Shown here in pieces: positions 16,546 to 25,248 of a stretch of 64,000 nt of DNA. Position numbers and translations under genes: made by a program. The stretch lies in NCBI GenBank assembly GCA_021324775.1, contig JAJPIM010000044.1:112871-176870 (forward strand). The letters run 5' to 3'. The first letter of the stretch is position 1. Each line of letters opens with the position of its first letter. The notes beneath the pieces were generated by a model. That model had not been told where the DNA came from and ran no database searches. It saw only the letters and a program-made list of their open reading frames with translations. Origin of the DNA: Gemmatimonadota bacterium (GTDB taxonomy: Bacteria > Gemmatimonadota > Gemmatimonadetes > Gemmatimonadales > Gemmatimonadaceae).

Positions 16546-16819
16546 CGAGCTCGCCGAGCCACCAAAGCATTTGTTGCCAACGGTCGCCCAGCCCGCAACT
16601 CCGCGATCGCGACTCATTGCAGCAGCCCTAAGCAGCGGGGGCCGTTCGGGAACCGAAGGTCGCCCGGTTGGGCAACGGCCCCCGAGCTCGCCGAGCCACC
16701 AAAGCATTAGTTGCCAACCGTCGCCCAGCCCGCAACTCCACGATCGCGACTCGTTGCAGCAGCCCTAAGCAGCGGGGGCCGTTCGAGAGCCGAAGGTCGC
16801 CCGGTTGGGCAACGCCCCC
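16546..16819. repeat. 137-bp tandem duplication, each copy ending in an R1 element
   Basis: Copy one runs 16546-16682 and copy two 16683-16819, with about eight mismatches; both begin CGAGCTCGCCGAGCCACC. Each ends in an R1 hairpin (GCAGCGGGGGCCGTTCG...GGTTGGGCAAC). A third start (CCAGCCACCAAAGCATCTGG) follows and is cut off. The duplication sits upstream of the PadR promoter. Confidence 0.85.
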
Positions 16820-16875
16820 CAAACCCGCCCAGCCACCAAAGCATCTGGCGGCCACGCCTTGCAGTCTCTATCATT

Positions 16876-16894
16876 CCTGTAGACCGTCTACAGG
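16876..16894. promoter_or_regulatory. Perfect palindrome, likely PadR operator
   Basis: CCTGTAGAC-C-GTCTACAGG is a 9-bp inverted repeat with a single central base. It ends inside the ribosome site (AGGAG) of the PadR gene, so a bound dimer would block transcription or translation of the PadR-permease operon. A TATCAT -10-like box is just upstream (16869). Confidence 0.75.
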
Positions 16895-16900
16895 AGCAAT

Positions 16901-17209
16901 ATGCTGCTGCAAGGGACGCTCGAAATGCTGGTCCTCAGGACGCTCCTCCTCGAGCCGATGCACGGCTGGGGCATCGCCCAACGCGTCGAGCAGATCTCGG
17001 GCGGCGTCTTCGCGGTGCAGCAAGGATCGCTCTACCCCGCCCTGCAGCGCATGAAACGCCGCGGCTGGATCACGGCCGGCTGGCGCACGACCGAGAATAA
17101 TCGCCGCGCGCGCTACTACGAGCTCACGGCCGCCGGCCGCCGCCAGCTCGACATCGAGCGCGCGACCTGGGAACAGGCGTCCACGGCCGTCAACCTGGTA
17201 TTGGCATGA
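16901..17209 (+). CDS. PadR-family repressor
   Basis: A 102-residue small PadR protein. The winged helix reads LLQGTLEMLVLRTLLLEPMH, GWGIAQRVEQISGGVFAVQQ, GSLYPALQRMKRRGWI and RRARYYELTAAGRRQLD. The C-terminal helix is short, as in the PadR subtype that precedes ADOP permeases. GGAG precedes the ATG. Its TGA overlaps the ATG of the permease gene (ATGA), so the two are translationally coupled; it probably autoregulates through the palindrome at 16876-16894. Confidence 0.92.
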   Translation: MLLQGTLEMLVLRTLLLEPMHGWGIAQRVEQISGGVFAVQQGSLYPALQRMKRRGWITAGWRTTENNRRARYYELTAAGRRQLDIERATWEQASTAVNLVLA

Positions 17210-19809
17210 GCATCCTCTCCGATCTCATCGAGCGGCTCCGCGCCCTCATCTTCCGCGCGCGCGAAGAGCGAGAGATGGAGGAAGAGATGCGATTTCACAT
17301 GGAAATGGCCGGCCGGCAGGCATTCGGCGGGATGGAACAGCACAAGGAGGACGTCCGCGACGCCCGCGGGACGCGCATGCTCGAGGAGTTCGTCGCCGAT
17401 ATCGGCTGGTCGGTCCGGTCACTCGTCCGCCGCCCCCGCTTCACGATCATCGCGATTCTCACGCTTGCATTGGGCGTCGGAGGCGTCACGGCGGTGTTCA
17501 GCGCCGTCGATGCGGTTCTTCTCCGGCCCCTTCCCTACGATCAGCCCAACCAGCTCGTCCGCATATACGGGACGTTCATCAGGACGCCCGATGACCGAAC
17601 GTTCGTCAGCACGCCGTATTTCCTCGCCGTCCGCTCGCAACTCGACGCAGTCGCCAGTGCGGCAGCGACGGATACGTATGATGTCAAGGGCGCCGACATC
17701 GACCTCGGGAATGGCGCGGAGCGCATCCGCATCCTCCCGGTGAGCGCGGACTATTTCGTCACGCTCGGCGCACAACCGATCCTCGGACGCGCGTTCAACA
17801 CGCAGGAGGATAACACCGGCGCGCCCAGCGTCATCCTGAGCTACGACTTCTGGCTGCACCGCTTCGGCGGCGATGAACACGTCGTCGGCCGCCCGCTGGT
17901 CATGGACGCCGTACCCCACACGATCGTCGGCGTCGGCCCGGCCGGTCTCCACGACCCGGTTGCCGGCACGATCGACGCCTGGACTCCGGTCAATGTCGGC
18001 GTAAACGAAGGCAATACTGGCAACTCACACGTCGGGAACCACTGGCTCACGGTTCTCGCACGCCTGCGGCCAGGCGTGTCGCTCCAGCAGGCGCAAGCGC
18101 AAACCGATGTACTCGGCAGCGCCCTCGCGATCGCCTACCCCGACGCGCGCGAAACCCGGTTCCGGATGGTTCCGCTCAAGGCCGATGTCGTCGGTCCAGC
18201 CGATCGCGCCCTCGAGCTGATGCTCGGCGCCGTCGCCCTTGTGCTGCTCCTCGTGTGCGTCAACATCGCGAACCTTCTCCTCGTCCGCGGCTCGGAACGG
18301 AGCCGCGAGATCGCGGTCCGGACCGCACTAGGCGCCAGATCCACTCGCATCGTGCGCCAGTTGCTCGCCGAAAGCGCGACGCTCGCTATGGCGGGTGGAC
18401 TCGTCGGATTGCTCGTCGCACGCATCGCGATGACCGGCCTCGTACGCCTCGGCGCCGGCTCCATTCCGCGCCTCGAACAGCTCACGCTCGACCCTCGAAT
18501 GCTGGGCTTCGCCCTGCTCGCGTCGTCCTCGAGCGCGCTGGTCTTCGGCCTTGCACCCGCGCTGCGCGCCGCACGTACGGACCCGAACACCGCCTTGCGC
18601 GAACAGACCGCCGGAGCGTCTTCCCGGGCCGGACACGGCGGACTGCGCGCTACGCTCGTAGTCGCCCAGGTCGCACTCGCCTTCATGTTGCTCGTCGGCG
18701 CCGGCCTGCTCATGACCAGCCTCGCCCGCCTGCGCCAGACGCCCCTTGGGGTCCCGACCGATCACGTCTTCACGTTCCGGATCAGTCTCCCCGACGCACG
18801 GTTCGACTCGGTCGCACGAGCGGAGTTCTACGAAAGGCTCGCCACCCGCCTCGCCAGCATCCCCGGCGTGCGGGCGGCCGGCGGGATCTCGCGGCTTCCA
18901 GCCACCGGCCAGTTCCACCAATGGGGGACAACCGCGCTGTCCGGCCCTCTCGCCGGCGATCGCCGCGCCAACGCCATGTCCGAGAATCGTGTCGCATCGG
19001 GCGACTATTTCGCGGCCGCGCGTATTCCCGTACTGGAAGGCCGCGTCTTCGACGCGCGCGACGACGCCCACGCACCGCGTCGCGTCGTGATCAGCCGCAC
19101 CGCAGCCCAACAGTTCTTCCCCGGCATCGATCCGATCGGCCAGCGCATCGATGCGGGCGGCCACGAGGACATCGTGATCGGCGTCGTAGGCGACGTCGCA
19201 ATGACCGTCGATGGGGCCACCGAGCCCTACGTCTACTATCCGCACCTCCAGTTCGCCGGTGACCGCAACTGGTCGCTCACCCAGGTGGTCTACACCAGCG
19301 GACCACCCCTCGCAATCGAGCCCGCCGTCCGGCGAGCCGTCGCCGCGCTCGACCCCCAGCTCGTGGTCGAACAACCCGCTACGCTAGACGACATCGTCGG
19401 CCAAAGCTCGGCGCAACGCCTCTTCACGACTCGCGTCCTTTCGGCGTTCGCCGCGGTCGCCTTGGCGCTCGCGGCCGTCGGCCTGTTCGGCATCCTGTCC
19501 TACGTCGTCACGCTCCGCGGAAAAGAGATCGGCATCCGCATGGCACTCGGCGCCGGCCGCGGCACGATCCGCGCGATGGTGCTGCGCCAGGGACTCACAC
19601 TCACCGTCATCGGCATCGCGGTCGGACTCTGCGGCGCCATGGGTCTGAGCAAAGTGATCGCGTCCCTGCTCTTCGGTACGAGCGCGCTCGATCCGCTGGT
19701 CCTCGCCGGCGCCGTGCTCTTCATGACCCTGGTCGCCGCGATCGCCGCCTGGTTCCCCGCCCGGCGCGCGACCGCGGTCGACCCGCGTACGGTGCTTCAG
19801 GGCGAATGA
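17206..19809 (+). CDS. ADOP-family MacB/FtsX-like permease
   Basis: An 867-residue permease. An N-terminal helical region (LIERLRALIFRAREEREMEE, EEMRFHMEMAGR) is followed by a first membrane helix with LTLALGVGGVTAVFSAVDAV, a MacB periplasmic core, an FtsX triplet (ALVLLLVCVNIANLLLVRG), a second periplasmic core (VFTFRISLPDARF) and the last FtsX domain ending PARRATAVDPRTVLQGE. No ATPase is encoded beside it, as usual for this acidobacterial-type 'duplicated orphaned permease' group. Substrate unknown; peptide or antibiotic export is the family guess. Operon with PadR, 4-base overlap. Confidence 0.9.
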   Translation: MSILSDLIERLRALIFRAREEREMEEEMRFHMEMAGRQAFGGMEQHKEDVRDARGTRMLEEFVADIGWSVRSLVRRPRFTIIAILTLALGVGGVTAVFSAVDAVLLRPLPYDQPNQLVRIYGTFIRTPDDRTFVSTPYFLAVRSQLDAVASAAATDTYDVKGADIDLGNGAERIRILPVSADYFVTLGAQPILGRAFNTQEDNTGAPSVILSYDFWLHRFGGDEHVVGRPLVMDAVPHTIVGVGPAGLHDPVAGTIDAWTPVNVGVNEGNTGNSHVGNHWLTVLARLRPGVSLQQAQAQTDVLGSALAIAYPDARETRFRMVPLKADVVGPADRALELMLGAVALVLLLVCVNIANLLLVRGSERSREIAVRTALGARSTRIVRQLLAESATLAMAGGLVGLLVARIAMTGLVRLGAGSIPRLEQLTLDPRMLGFALLASSSSALVFGLAPALRAARTDPNTALREQTAGASSRAGHGGLRATLVVAQVALAFMLLVGAGLLMTSLARLRQTPLGVPTDHVFTFRISLPDARFDSVARAEFYERLATRLASIPGVRAAGGISRLPATGQFHQWGTTALSGPLAGDRRANAMSENRVASGDYFAAARIPVLEGRVFDARDDAHAPRRVVISRTAAQQFFPGIDPIGQRIDAGGHEDIVIGVVGDVAMTVDGATEPYVYYPHLQFAGDRNWSLTQVVYTSGPPLAIEPAVRRAVAALDPQLVVEQPATLDDIVGQSSAQRLFTTRVLSAFAAVALALAAVGLFGILSYVVTLRGKEIGIRMALGAGRGTIRAMVLRQGLTLTVIGIAVGLCGAMGLSKVIASLLFGTSALDPLVLAGAVLFMTLVAAIAAWFPARRATAVDPRTVLQGE

Positions 19810-19810
19810 A

Positions 19811-20197
19811 TCAGCGCTCGCTCCACACCGCCAGTTCGTTCCCGCTCGGGTCGGCGAAATGAAAGCGACGGCCCCCGGGAAATGAGAACGGCGGCTTGAC
19901 GATCTTGCCACCCGCCGACCGCACTCGGCGCTCGGCATCCGCGAGATCCACTGCGTAGATCACGATCAGCGCCCCGCCGGCCGGCGCGGCACGCCCCTTC
20001 GCGAACCCGCCTGCCAGCCGCCCGTCCTCGAAGCTCGTGTAGTCCGGACCATAGTCCGTGAACTTCCATCCGAACGCGGTCACATAGAACTGCTTCGTGG
20101 CCGATATATCCGTCGCCGGCATCTCGATGTAGTCGATGCGATGGTCGTTCGCGGCGTTCGGGCCAGCCGATTCGGTACCGGATGCGGGAGGTGTCAT
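19811..20197 (-). CDS. VOC-superfamily (glyoxalase-like) protein
   Basis: A 128-residue single vicinal-oxygen-chelate domain: IDYIEMPATDISATKQFYVT, FGWKFTDYGPDYTSFEDGRL and FADPSGNELAVW, the last with the metal Glu. Start at ATG 20197; a GTG at 20278 would add a hydrophobic 27-residue leader (ATILLTVASYSS), which would make it exported, so localisation is uncertain. Converges on the ADOP gene with only one base between stops. Similar short VOC proteins are often of unknown substrate. Confidence 0.82.
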   Translation of the reverse strand: MTPPASGTESAGPNAANDHRIDYIEMPATDISATKQFYVTAFGWKFTDYGPDYTSFEDGRLAGGFAKGRAAPAGGALIVIYAVDLADAERRVRSAGGKIVKPPFSFPGGRRFHFADPSGNELAVWSER

Positions 20198-20393
20198 GGG
20201 GCGGTTCGATGAGTGAGAGGAATACGAGGCGACGGTCAGAAGAATAGTGGCGACTGCTGCTGCTGATCGCACGGGCACGTACCGCCAGGGCGGTTCGTGT
20301 GAGAAACGCGTGGGACAACCGAAGTACCCGCGATTCTACCCGCCTGGATTCCCGGCGTCTTGAACAAATCGGACACCGGGGTTCCAAGCGCGG

Positions 20394-21221
20394 CTAGCGC
20401 TTGGAGGCATCCATGTAGCTCCGCGCCTCGGCGTGCGGCATGGCATCGGCCGCGAACCCAAATGTGCCCTGGTCCCGAACCTCGAGCGCCGCCCGAACGA
20501 ACGCCCCGAGCGCCGCGCGCGCAAACGCCCCGCCGACGCTGATCCGCCGCACGCCGGCCGCTGCCAGCTCGCCGACGGTGTACGTCGCCCCCTTGAGCCC
20601 CATGACGACGTTCACGGGTTTCGATACCGACGCGCACACGGAGCGGATCGCGTCGAGACTCGGAAGCCCCGGCGCATAGAGCACGTCCGCCCCCGCCTGA
20701 TCGAACGCCTGCAATCTGCGGATGGTGTCGCCGAGGTCGGGACGCCCATGCAGGAAGTTCTCGGCGCGCGCCGTCAGGACGACCTGCCGCTTGCGCGCCG
20801 TCTCGGCTGCCGCCGCGACTCGCTCTACCGCAAGCGCGAAGTCATAGATCGGCGCCGCCGCATCGCCCGTCGCATCTTCGATCGACCCGCCTGCGAGTCC
20901 AATATCGGCCGCGAGCCCGATCGTCTCCGCGCACCTGTCGGGCGACCGCCCGAACCCATCCTCGAGATCGGCCGACACCGGCAGATGCGTCGCCTCGGCG
21001 ATCGCTCTGGCGTTCTCCAGCACTCCATCCCGGGTGAGCCCCGCCGACGAGTCGAGACGCCCCGCATCGAAGGCGTAGCCGGCACTCGTCGTCGCCAGCG
21101 CCTCGAAGCCCAGCGCGGTAAGAATGCGCGCGGTACCCGCGTTCCACGGGTTGGGGATGACGAACGCGCCCGCGCGCTCGTGGAGCGCACGAAAAACTTT
21201 GTATTTCTCCTCGCGTGACAC
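20394..21221 (-). CDS. Isocitrate lyase/PEP mutase family protein, second copy
   Basis: A 275-residue TIM-barrel lyase: AFVIPNPWNAGTARILTALG, TSAGYAF, PVSADLEDGFGRSPD, GGSIEDATGD and LTARAENFLHGR mark the phosphonomutase-like branch of the superfamily. The Mg-binding acidic residues are in ADLEDGFG. It belongs to the branch often annotated as phosphonomutase or 2-methylisocitrate lyase, distinct from the gene at 3.9 kb. Product and substrate are not known. The start ATG at 21221 follows GAGGAG-like sequence. Confidence 0.85.
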   Translation of the reverse strand: MSREEKYKVFRALHERAGAFVIPNPWNAGTARILTALGFEALATTSAGYAFDAGRLDSSAGLTRDGVLENARAIAEATHLPVSADLEDGFGRSPDRCAETIGLAADIGLAGGSIEDATGDAAAPIYDFALAVERVAAAAETARKRQVVLTARAENFLHGRPDLGDTIRRLQAFDQAGADVLYAPGLPSLDAIRSVCASVSKPVNVVMGLKGATYTVGELAAAGVRRISVGGAFARAALGAFVRAALEVRDQGTFGFAADAMPHAEARSYMDASKR

Positions 21222-21256
21222 GATGCTGTTCCCCGGCCGCCGGAGGGAGTTGGCAG

Positions 21257-21856
21257 TTACGGAGCGGTGTGCAGGTAGCGGTCCGGGATCGTCACGCCCG
21301 CGTGCTCATCGTCCCAGTAGATTGTCACGATATACCAGCGCTTGCCGTCGTTGAAGAGTTGGAAGCTGTTGATCCCTCGCGCGAATGGCTTGGCGTCGCC
21401 AGGTTCGTGCTTCGATTGGTACGCGCTGAATGCCTGGGTGACCGCGCCGAAGGTGTTCGATTCCCGGCCGATCTCGTTCTCGTAGAATGGATTCTTCGAG
21501 AAATAGTCTCCGGCCAGCGCCGCGAATTCATGCGGCGTCATCGGTTGGAGATGCGCTGGGCCCGTCGAGTCGCGGAGCGTGCGGATGAGCCGTGCACCCG
21601 GCGCGAACAACGAGTAGAAGCGGTTCCAGTCGCGTGCCCCGGCGGGGCCGGAGATCACGTCGTACGCGGCATGGATCACCGCGGTGATGGATCGGACATC
21701 CGCCGGCGCCGCTGGCGGAGCCCCCGAATCCCCGGCGGGAGTCCCCTGGGCGTTCGAGTCGTTGGCCACGACGAAAAATAGAGCGAACGAAACAGCCCCG
21801 GCCAGCTTCGCCCAGCGGTGGCCCGCGCCGCGGTGTGCTCTCGAGAAGGTCGTCAT
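21257..21856 (-). CDS. Exported NTF2/DUF4440-like protein, copy 1
   Basis: A 199-residue secreted protein: signal helix (AGAVSFALFFVVANDSNAQG), an Ala/Pro linker, then an NTF2-like fold (SITAVIHAAYDVISGPAGAR, WNRFYSLFAPGARLIRTLRD, SFQLFNDGKRWYIVTIYWDD). No catalytic residues stand out. It shares layout and C-terminus with 24531-25094, and the two bracket the ADOP permease gene, all on the same strand. Start at ATG 21856; ATG 21868 is an alternative. Confidence 0.75.
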   Translation of the reverse strand: MTTFSRAHRGAGHRWAKLAGAVSFALFFVVANDSNAQGTPAGDSGAPPAAPADVRSITAVIHAAYDVISGPAGARDWNRFYSLFAPGARLIRTLRDSTGPAHLQPMTPHEFAALAGDYFSKNPFYENEIGRESNTFGAVTQAFSAYQSKHEPGDAKPFARGINSFQLFNDGKRWYIVTIYWDDEHAGVTIPDRYLHTAP

Positions 21857-21926
21857 ACCAGCAACCATGCGACCGCTCGGCCGCCTCCGCAAGGCGGCCC
21901 CACTCAATGGGACCGCGAACTCTCCC

Positions 21927-24380
21927 TCATCCCACTCGCATCGCGATGGCCGGATCCACCTTGGCTGCACGCCTCGCGGGTACCCAGCAGGCGAGCAGCG
22001 CGACCCCGAACAGACCCGCGACGACGGCGGCATATGTCACGGGATCGAGCGGCGCGATGCCGAACAGGAGCGCCGAGATACCCTTCGTGAGCGCGGCCGC
22101 CCCCGCGATGCCGGCGACCACACCAACGCTGGTCAGCGCCAGACCGCCTCCCAGAATGAGCTGCAGCACCTGCTGCGGCGACGCGCCGAGCGCCATGCGG
22201 ATTCCCAGTTCACTCGTCCGCTGGCTCACGGCATACGAGATCACGCCGTAGATCCCGAGTACGGCGAGCACGAGCGCGATCGACGCGAAGGCGCCGAGGA
22301 CCAGGACGTAGAACCGCGGCTCCGCCACGGAGGCATCGAGGGCGTGGCTCATGGTCGTGAGGTCGTAGAGGGCGATCGTGGGATCGATGTCGCGAACGAT
22401 CGAACGGATCGCTGGGAAGAGGGTGGCCGCCGCCTGGGTCGTCCGCACGGTGACCGACACATGGAATGGCAGTGTGCTGAACGGGACATAGGTCCGGGGG
22501 CTGGCCGTGTCGGCCAGCGACTCGTCCTTTGTGTCCGCGACGATGCCCACGATCGCCCCGCGCGAGGTCGCCGTATCGGCCGCGGTCGCACCGGTGTCGT
22601 GGGTGATGCCGAGCACGATCCGCTGCCCGAGCGCGTTCTCACCGGGGAAGTACCGGTGCGCGAAGGCTTCGTTCACTACCACCACCGGCTGCCCGCTGCG
22701 GCGATCGTCGGCCTCGGCGAATGTCCGTCCCGACACGAGCCGAATGCCGAGCGCGTGAAAGTATCCGGACGATACTGGCAACAGCTCGGTATCCGGTTCC
22801 TTGCCGCGTTCGGCCTTCGGCCTGCCCTCGATGTCGAACGACGTGCTGATTTTGAAACTCATGATCGGTTCGAACGGACGGGCGTCGGAGATGCCCACGC
22901 TCTCCGTCCCCGGTAGTGCGCGAAGCCGGTCGGTCAGGGTGTTGGCCAGCGCATTGACTTGCGCATCCTTCGGATACCGCACGTCGTTGAGCGCGAGGTC
23001 GAACGCCGCCACCTGCTCTGGGTGGAATCCCGGATTGACGCCGGTCAGGCGGGCCAGGCTCCGGATCAAGAGCCCCGCTCCCACCAACAGAATGACTGCG
23101 AGTGCCATCTCCCCGACCACGAGCGCTCCGCGCGTGCGTGCGACTGTCGTCCGGGTCATGCCGCGCCCGGCCTCACGCAGCGGTGTGGATTCGGACCGCC
23201 CAGTCGCCTGCAGCGCGGGGATCAGTCCGAACGCCAACCCGGTGGTCAGCGCGATCCCCGCCGTCACGCCGAGCACTCGGACATTGACGACGATCTCATC
23301 GAGGCGCGGAAGCCCGTGCGGCCCGAAGGCGACGATCCCCTTGACTGCCCAGATGGCGATCGCGGCACCGAACACAAAACCGGCCGCCGAGAGGAGGATG
23401 CTCTCGATGAGGATCTGACGGACGATGCGCCAGCGGCTCGCGCCGAGGGCGGTGCGGACGGCGATTTCCGTCTCGCGTGCCGCGGCTCGGACCAGCAGCA
23501 GGTTCGCGACGTTGGCACACGCCATGAGCAGAACGAGGCCGACGCCGCCGAGCATGACGAGGAGCGCGTTGCGGGCCGGATCGACGATCTGCGCCTTGAG
23601 TGGGACGACCGACGCGCCGTAGCCCGTGTTCTGCTCCGGATACTGCTGTTCCAGGCGGCGCGCGATCTCGTTCAACTCTCGCCGCGCCACCCCCACATCG
23701 GTACCCGCGCGGAGCCGGCCAACCGCATACTCCTCCCGGAGCGACCGGCCGCCCGGTGTGGTCTCCCAGGAGGCGTAGACCAGTGGGATCCAGAAGTTGG
23801 GCGAGCCGGGATACCGGAATCCCGGCGGGGCGACGCCGACGACGGTATATGGCACGTCACGCAGCCGGACGGGGCGGCCGATGATGTGCGGGTCAGCGTG
23901 GTAGACGTCGCGCCACGTGGCGTCAGACAGGATCGTGATCTTGGGACTGCCGGGGACATCTTCCCCATGCGCGAAGGCGCGGCCGAGCTCCGGCTTGATG
24001 CCCAGCAGCGAGAAGAAGTCTGCGCCGACCGCATCCCACGTGAGGTGCAGCGTCGCACCCGCGTCCCGCTGTACGCTGATGCTGCTGACACCTCTCATCG
24101 AGACCAGGCCAACCAGCGTGTGGCTCTGCGCCCGGTAGTCGGCGAGGTCGAGCGGCGACGCATCGGAAATCTCGCCGCCGCGCCCGGTGGACCCGACCCG
24201 GACCAGTTGCTCCGGATGGGTGAAGGGCAGTGGCCGGATGAGAACCGCGTCGACGACGCTGTAGACAGTGGTCGTCGCGCCGATCGCCAGCCCGAGCGTC
24301 AGGACGGCGACGACGGTAAATCCGGGCGTGAGCGCGAGTTTCCGCGCCGCGTAGCGAAAATCGCTGAGGAGAGAGTCCAT
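21927..24380 (-). CDS. ADOP-family permease, second complete copy
   Basis: An 817-residue permease starting MDSLLSDFRYAARKLALTPG, lacking the longer helical N-terminus of the 17.2 kb copy. FtsX and MacB-PCD domains alternate: TLGLAIGATTTVYSVVDAVL, VLLMACANVANLLLVRAAAR, LVVGEMALAVILLVGAGLLI and the final PARRAAKVDPAIAMRVG. There is no PadR gene beside it; instead NTF2-like genes flank it at 24.5 kb (upstream) and 21.3 kb (downstream). Substrate unknown. Confidence 0.9.
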   Translation of the reverse strand: MDSLLSDFRYAARKLALTPGFTVVAVLTLGLAIGATTTVYSVVDAVLIRPLPFTHPEQLVRVGSTGRGGEISDASPLDLADYRAQSHTLVGLVSMRGVSSISVQRDAGATLHLTWDAVGADFFSLLGIKPELGRAFAHGEDVPGSPKITILSDATWRDVYHADPHIIGRPVRLRDVPYTVVGVAPPGFRYPGSPNFWIPLVYASWETTPGGRSLREEYAVGRLRAGTDVGVARRELNEIARRLEQQYPEQNTGYGASVVPLKAQIVDPARNALLVMLGGVGLVLLMACANVANLLLVRAAARETEIAVRTALGASRWRIVRQILIESILLSAAGFVFGAAIAIWAVKGIVAFGPHGLPRLDEIVVNVRVLGVTAGIALTTGLAFGLIPALQATGRSESTPLREAGRGMTRTTVARTRGALVVGEMALAVILLVGAGLLIRSLARLTGVNPGFHPEQVAAFDLALNDVRYPKDAQVNALANTLTDRLRALPGTESVGISDARPFEPIMSFKISTSFDIEGRPKAERGKEPDTELLPVSSGYFHALGIRLVSGRTFAEADDRRSGQPVVVVNEAFAHRYFPGENALGQRIVLGITHDTGATAADTATSRGAIVGIVADTKDESLADTASPRTYVPFSTLPFHVSVTVRTTQAAATLFPAIRSIVRDIDPTIALYDLTTMSHALDASVAEPRFYVLVLGAFASIALVLAVLGIYGVISYAVSQRTSELGIRMALGASPQQVLQLILGGGLALTSVGVVAGIAGAAALTKGISALLFGIAPLDPVTYAAVVAGLFGVALLACWVPARRAAKVDPAIAMRVG

Positions 24381-24530
24381 AGCGCGCGCCCGACGAAATA
24401 ACCGTGCCCGGCGACGCACAGGTTGATGCGCGCTAGCGCCCCGCAACTAGGGATGCCGGCGCACCAGGTGTTCGCCTGCAGGACGCCCTGTCCGATTCCG
24501 GACAGGGGTCCGGACGCGAAAATCAGTCGC

Positions 24531-25094
24531 TCAATGGGCCCGCAAATCGGGCGGGATGGCGCTCGGGTCGAGATTGCCGTCCCAGGACACCGACGAGATC
24601 CACCACCGTTTCCCGTCGAAATAGAGCTGGTAGACGTTGACGCCTTGCGACACCAGCTTGTCGGACGACGCGAGCCTGCCCTCGTAGCTGCTGAACACGG
24701 TCGCGATGTTCCCGTAGCGGACGATCTTGTGCGCGACTTCGTGCTCGGTAAACCCGGTCTTCACGAATTGCGCGTCGGTGGCGTCCGTGTACTCCTGCTG
24801 CGACGGGGACCACGTCCTCACCGCGTGGGTCTTGGGATCCGTCGACGCGACGAAGGATCGCGCATTGGGATCGTACAGTGTGAGGTCGCGTGACCACTGC
24901 CGGGCGACTCCCACGCCGCCGGAGATGCACTCGTAGTCCGCTTTGACTATCGCCTCGATGCTCCCCACATCCTGCGGCTGCGGCGCGATCACTGGCACGG
25001 GGACGTGCGTCTTCGGCGCACCCTGTGCCCCCGCTCCCACCGTCGCCGCCGCCAGCAGCAGCATCGCGCAAGGTATCGATCGCCCGTTCGTCAT
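24531..25094 (-). CDS. Exported NTF2/DUF4440-like protein, copy 2
   Basis: A 187-residue secreted protein with a signal peptide (AMLLLAAATVGAGAQG), then SIEAIVKADYECISGGVGVA and the closing block NVYQLYFDGKRWWISSVSWD. Paralogue of the 21257-21856 product; residue identity is limited to the fold core and the 'DGKRWxI' end. Start at ATG 25094. Function unknown. Confidence 0.75.
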   Translation of the reverse strand: MTNGRSIPCAMLLLAAATVGAGAQGAPKTHVPVPVIAPQPQDVGSIEAIVKADYECISGGVGVARQWSRDLTLYDPNARSFVASTDPKTHAVRTWSPSQQEYTDATDAQFVKTGFTEHEVAHKIVRYGNIATVFSSYEGRLASSDKLVSQGVNVYQLYFDGKRWWISSVSWDGNLDPSAIPPDLRAH

Positions 25095-25149
25095 TGGTCC
25101 CCCGTTTCGCGTTCGGGATACATGGCAATGTTGGTCGGCCAAGGCGCTT

Positions 25150-25248
25150 GGTCTACTCTCTACTCTCTGTGTTGCTACTCTCTGATTTTCGGTCGGCCCA
25201 GGCTCTTTCGTCTACTTTCTACTTTCTACTCTCTGTGTTGCTACTCTC
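25150..25248. repeat. Pyrimidine tract with 40-bp duplicated block
   Basis: TCTACTCTCTACTCTCTGTG and TTGCTACTCTCT occur twice, separated by GATTTTCGGTCGGCCCAGGC and a TCTACTTTC run. The tract ends directly at the stop of the DUF202-DUF302 gene. Confidence 0.85.
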
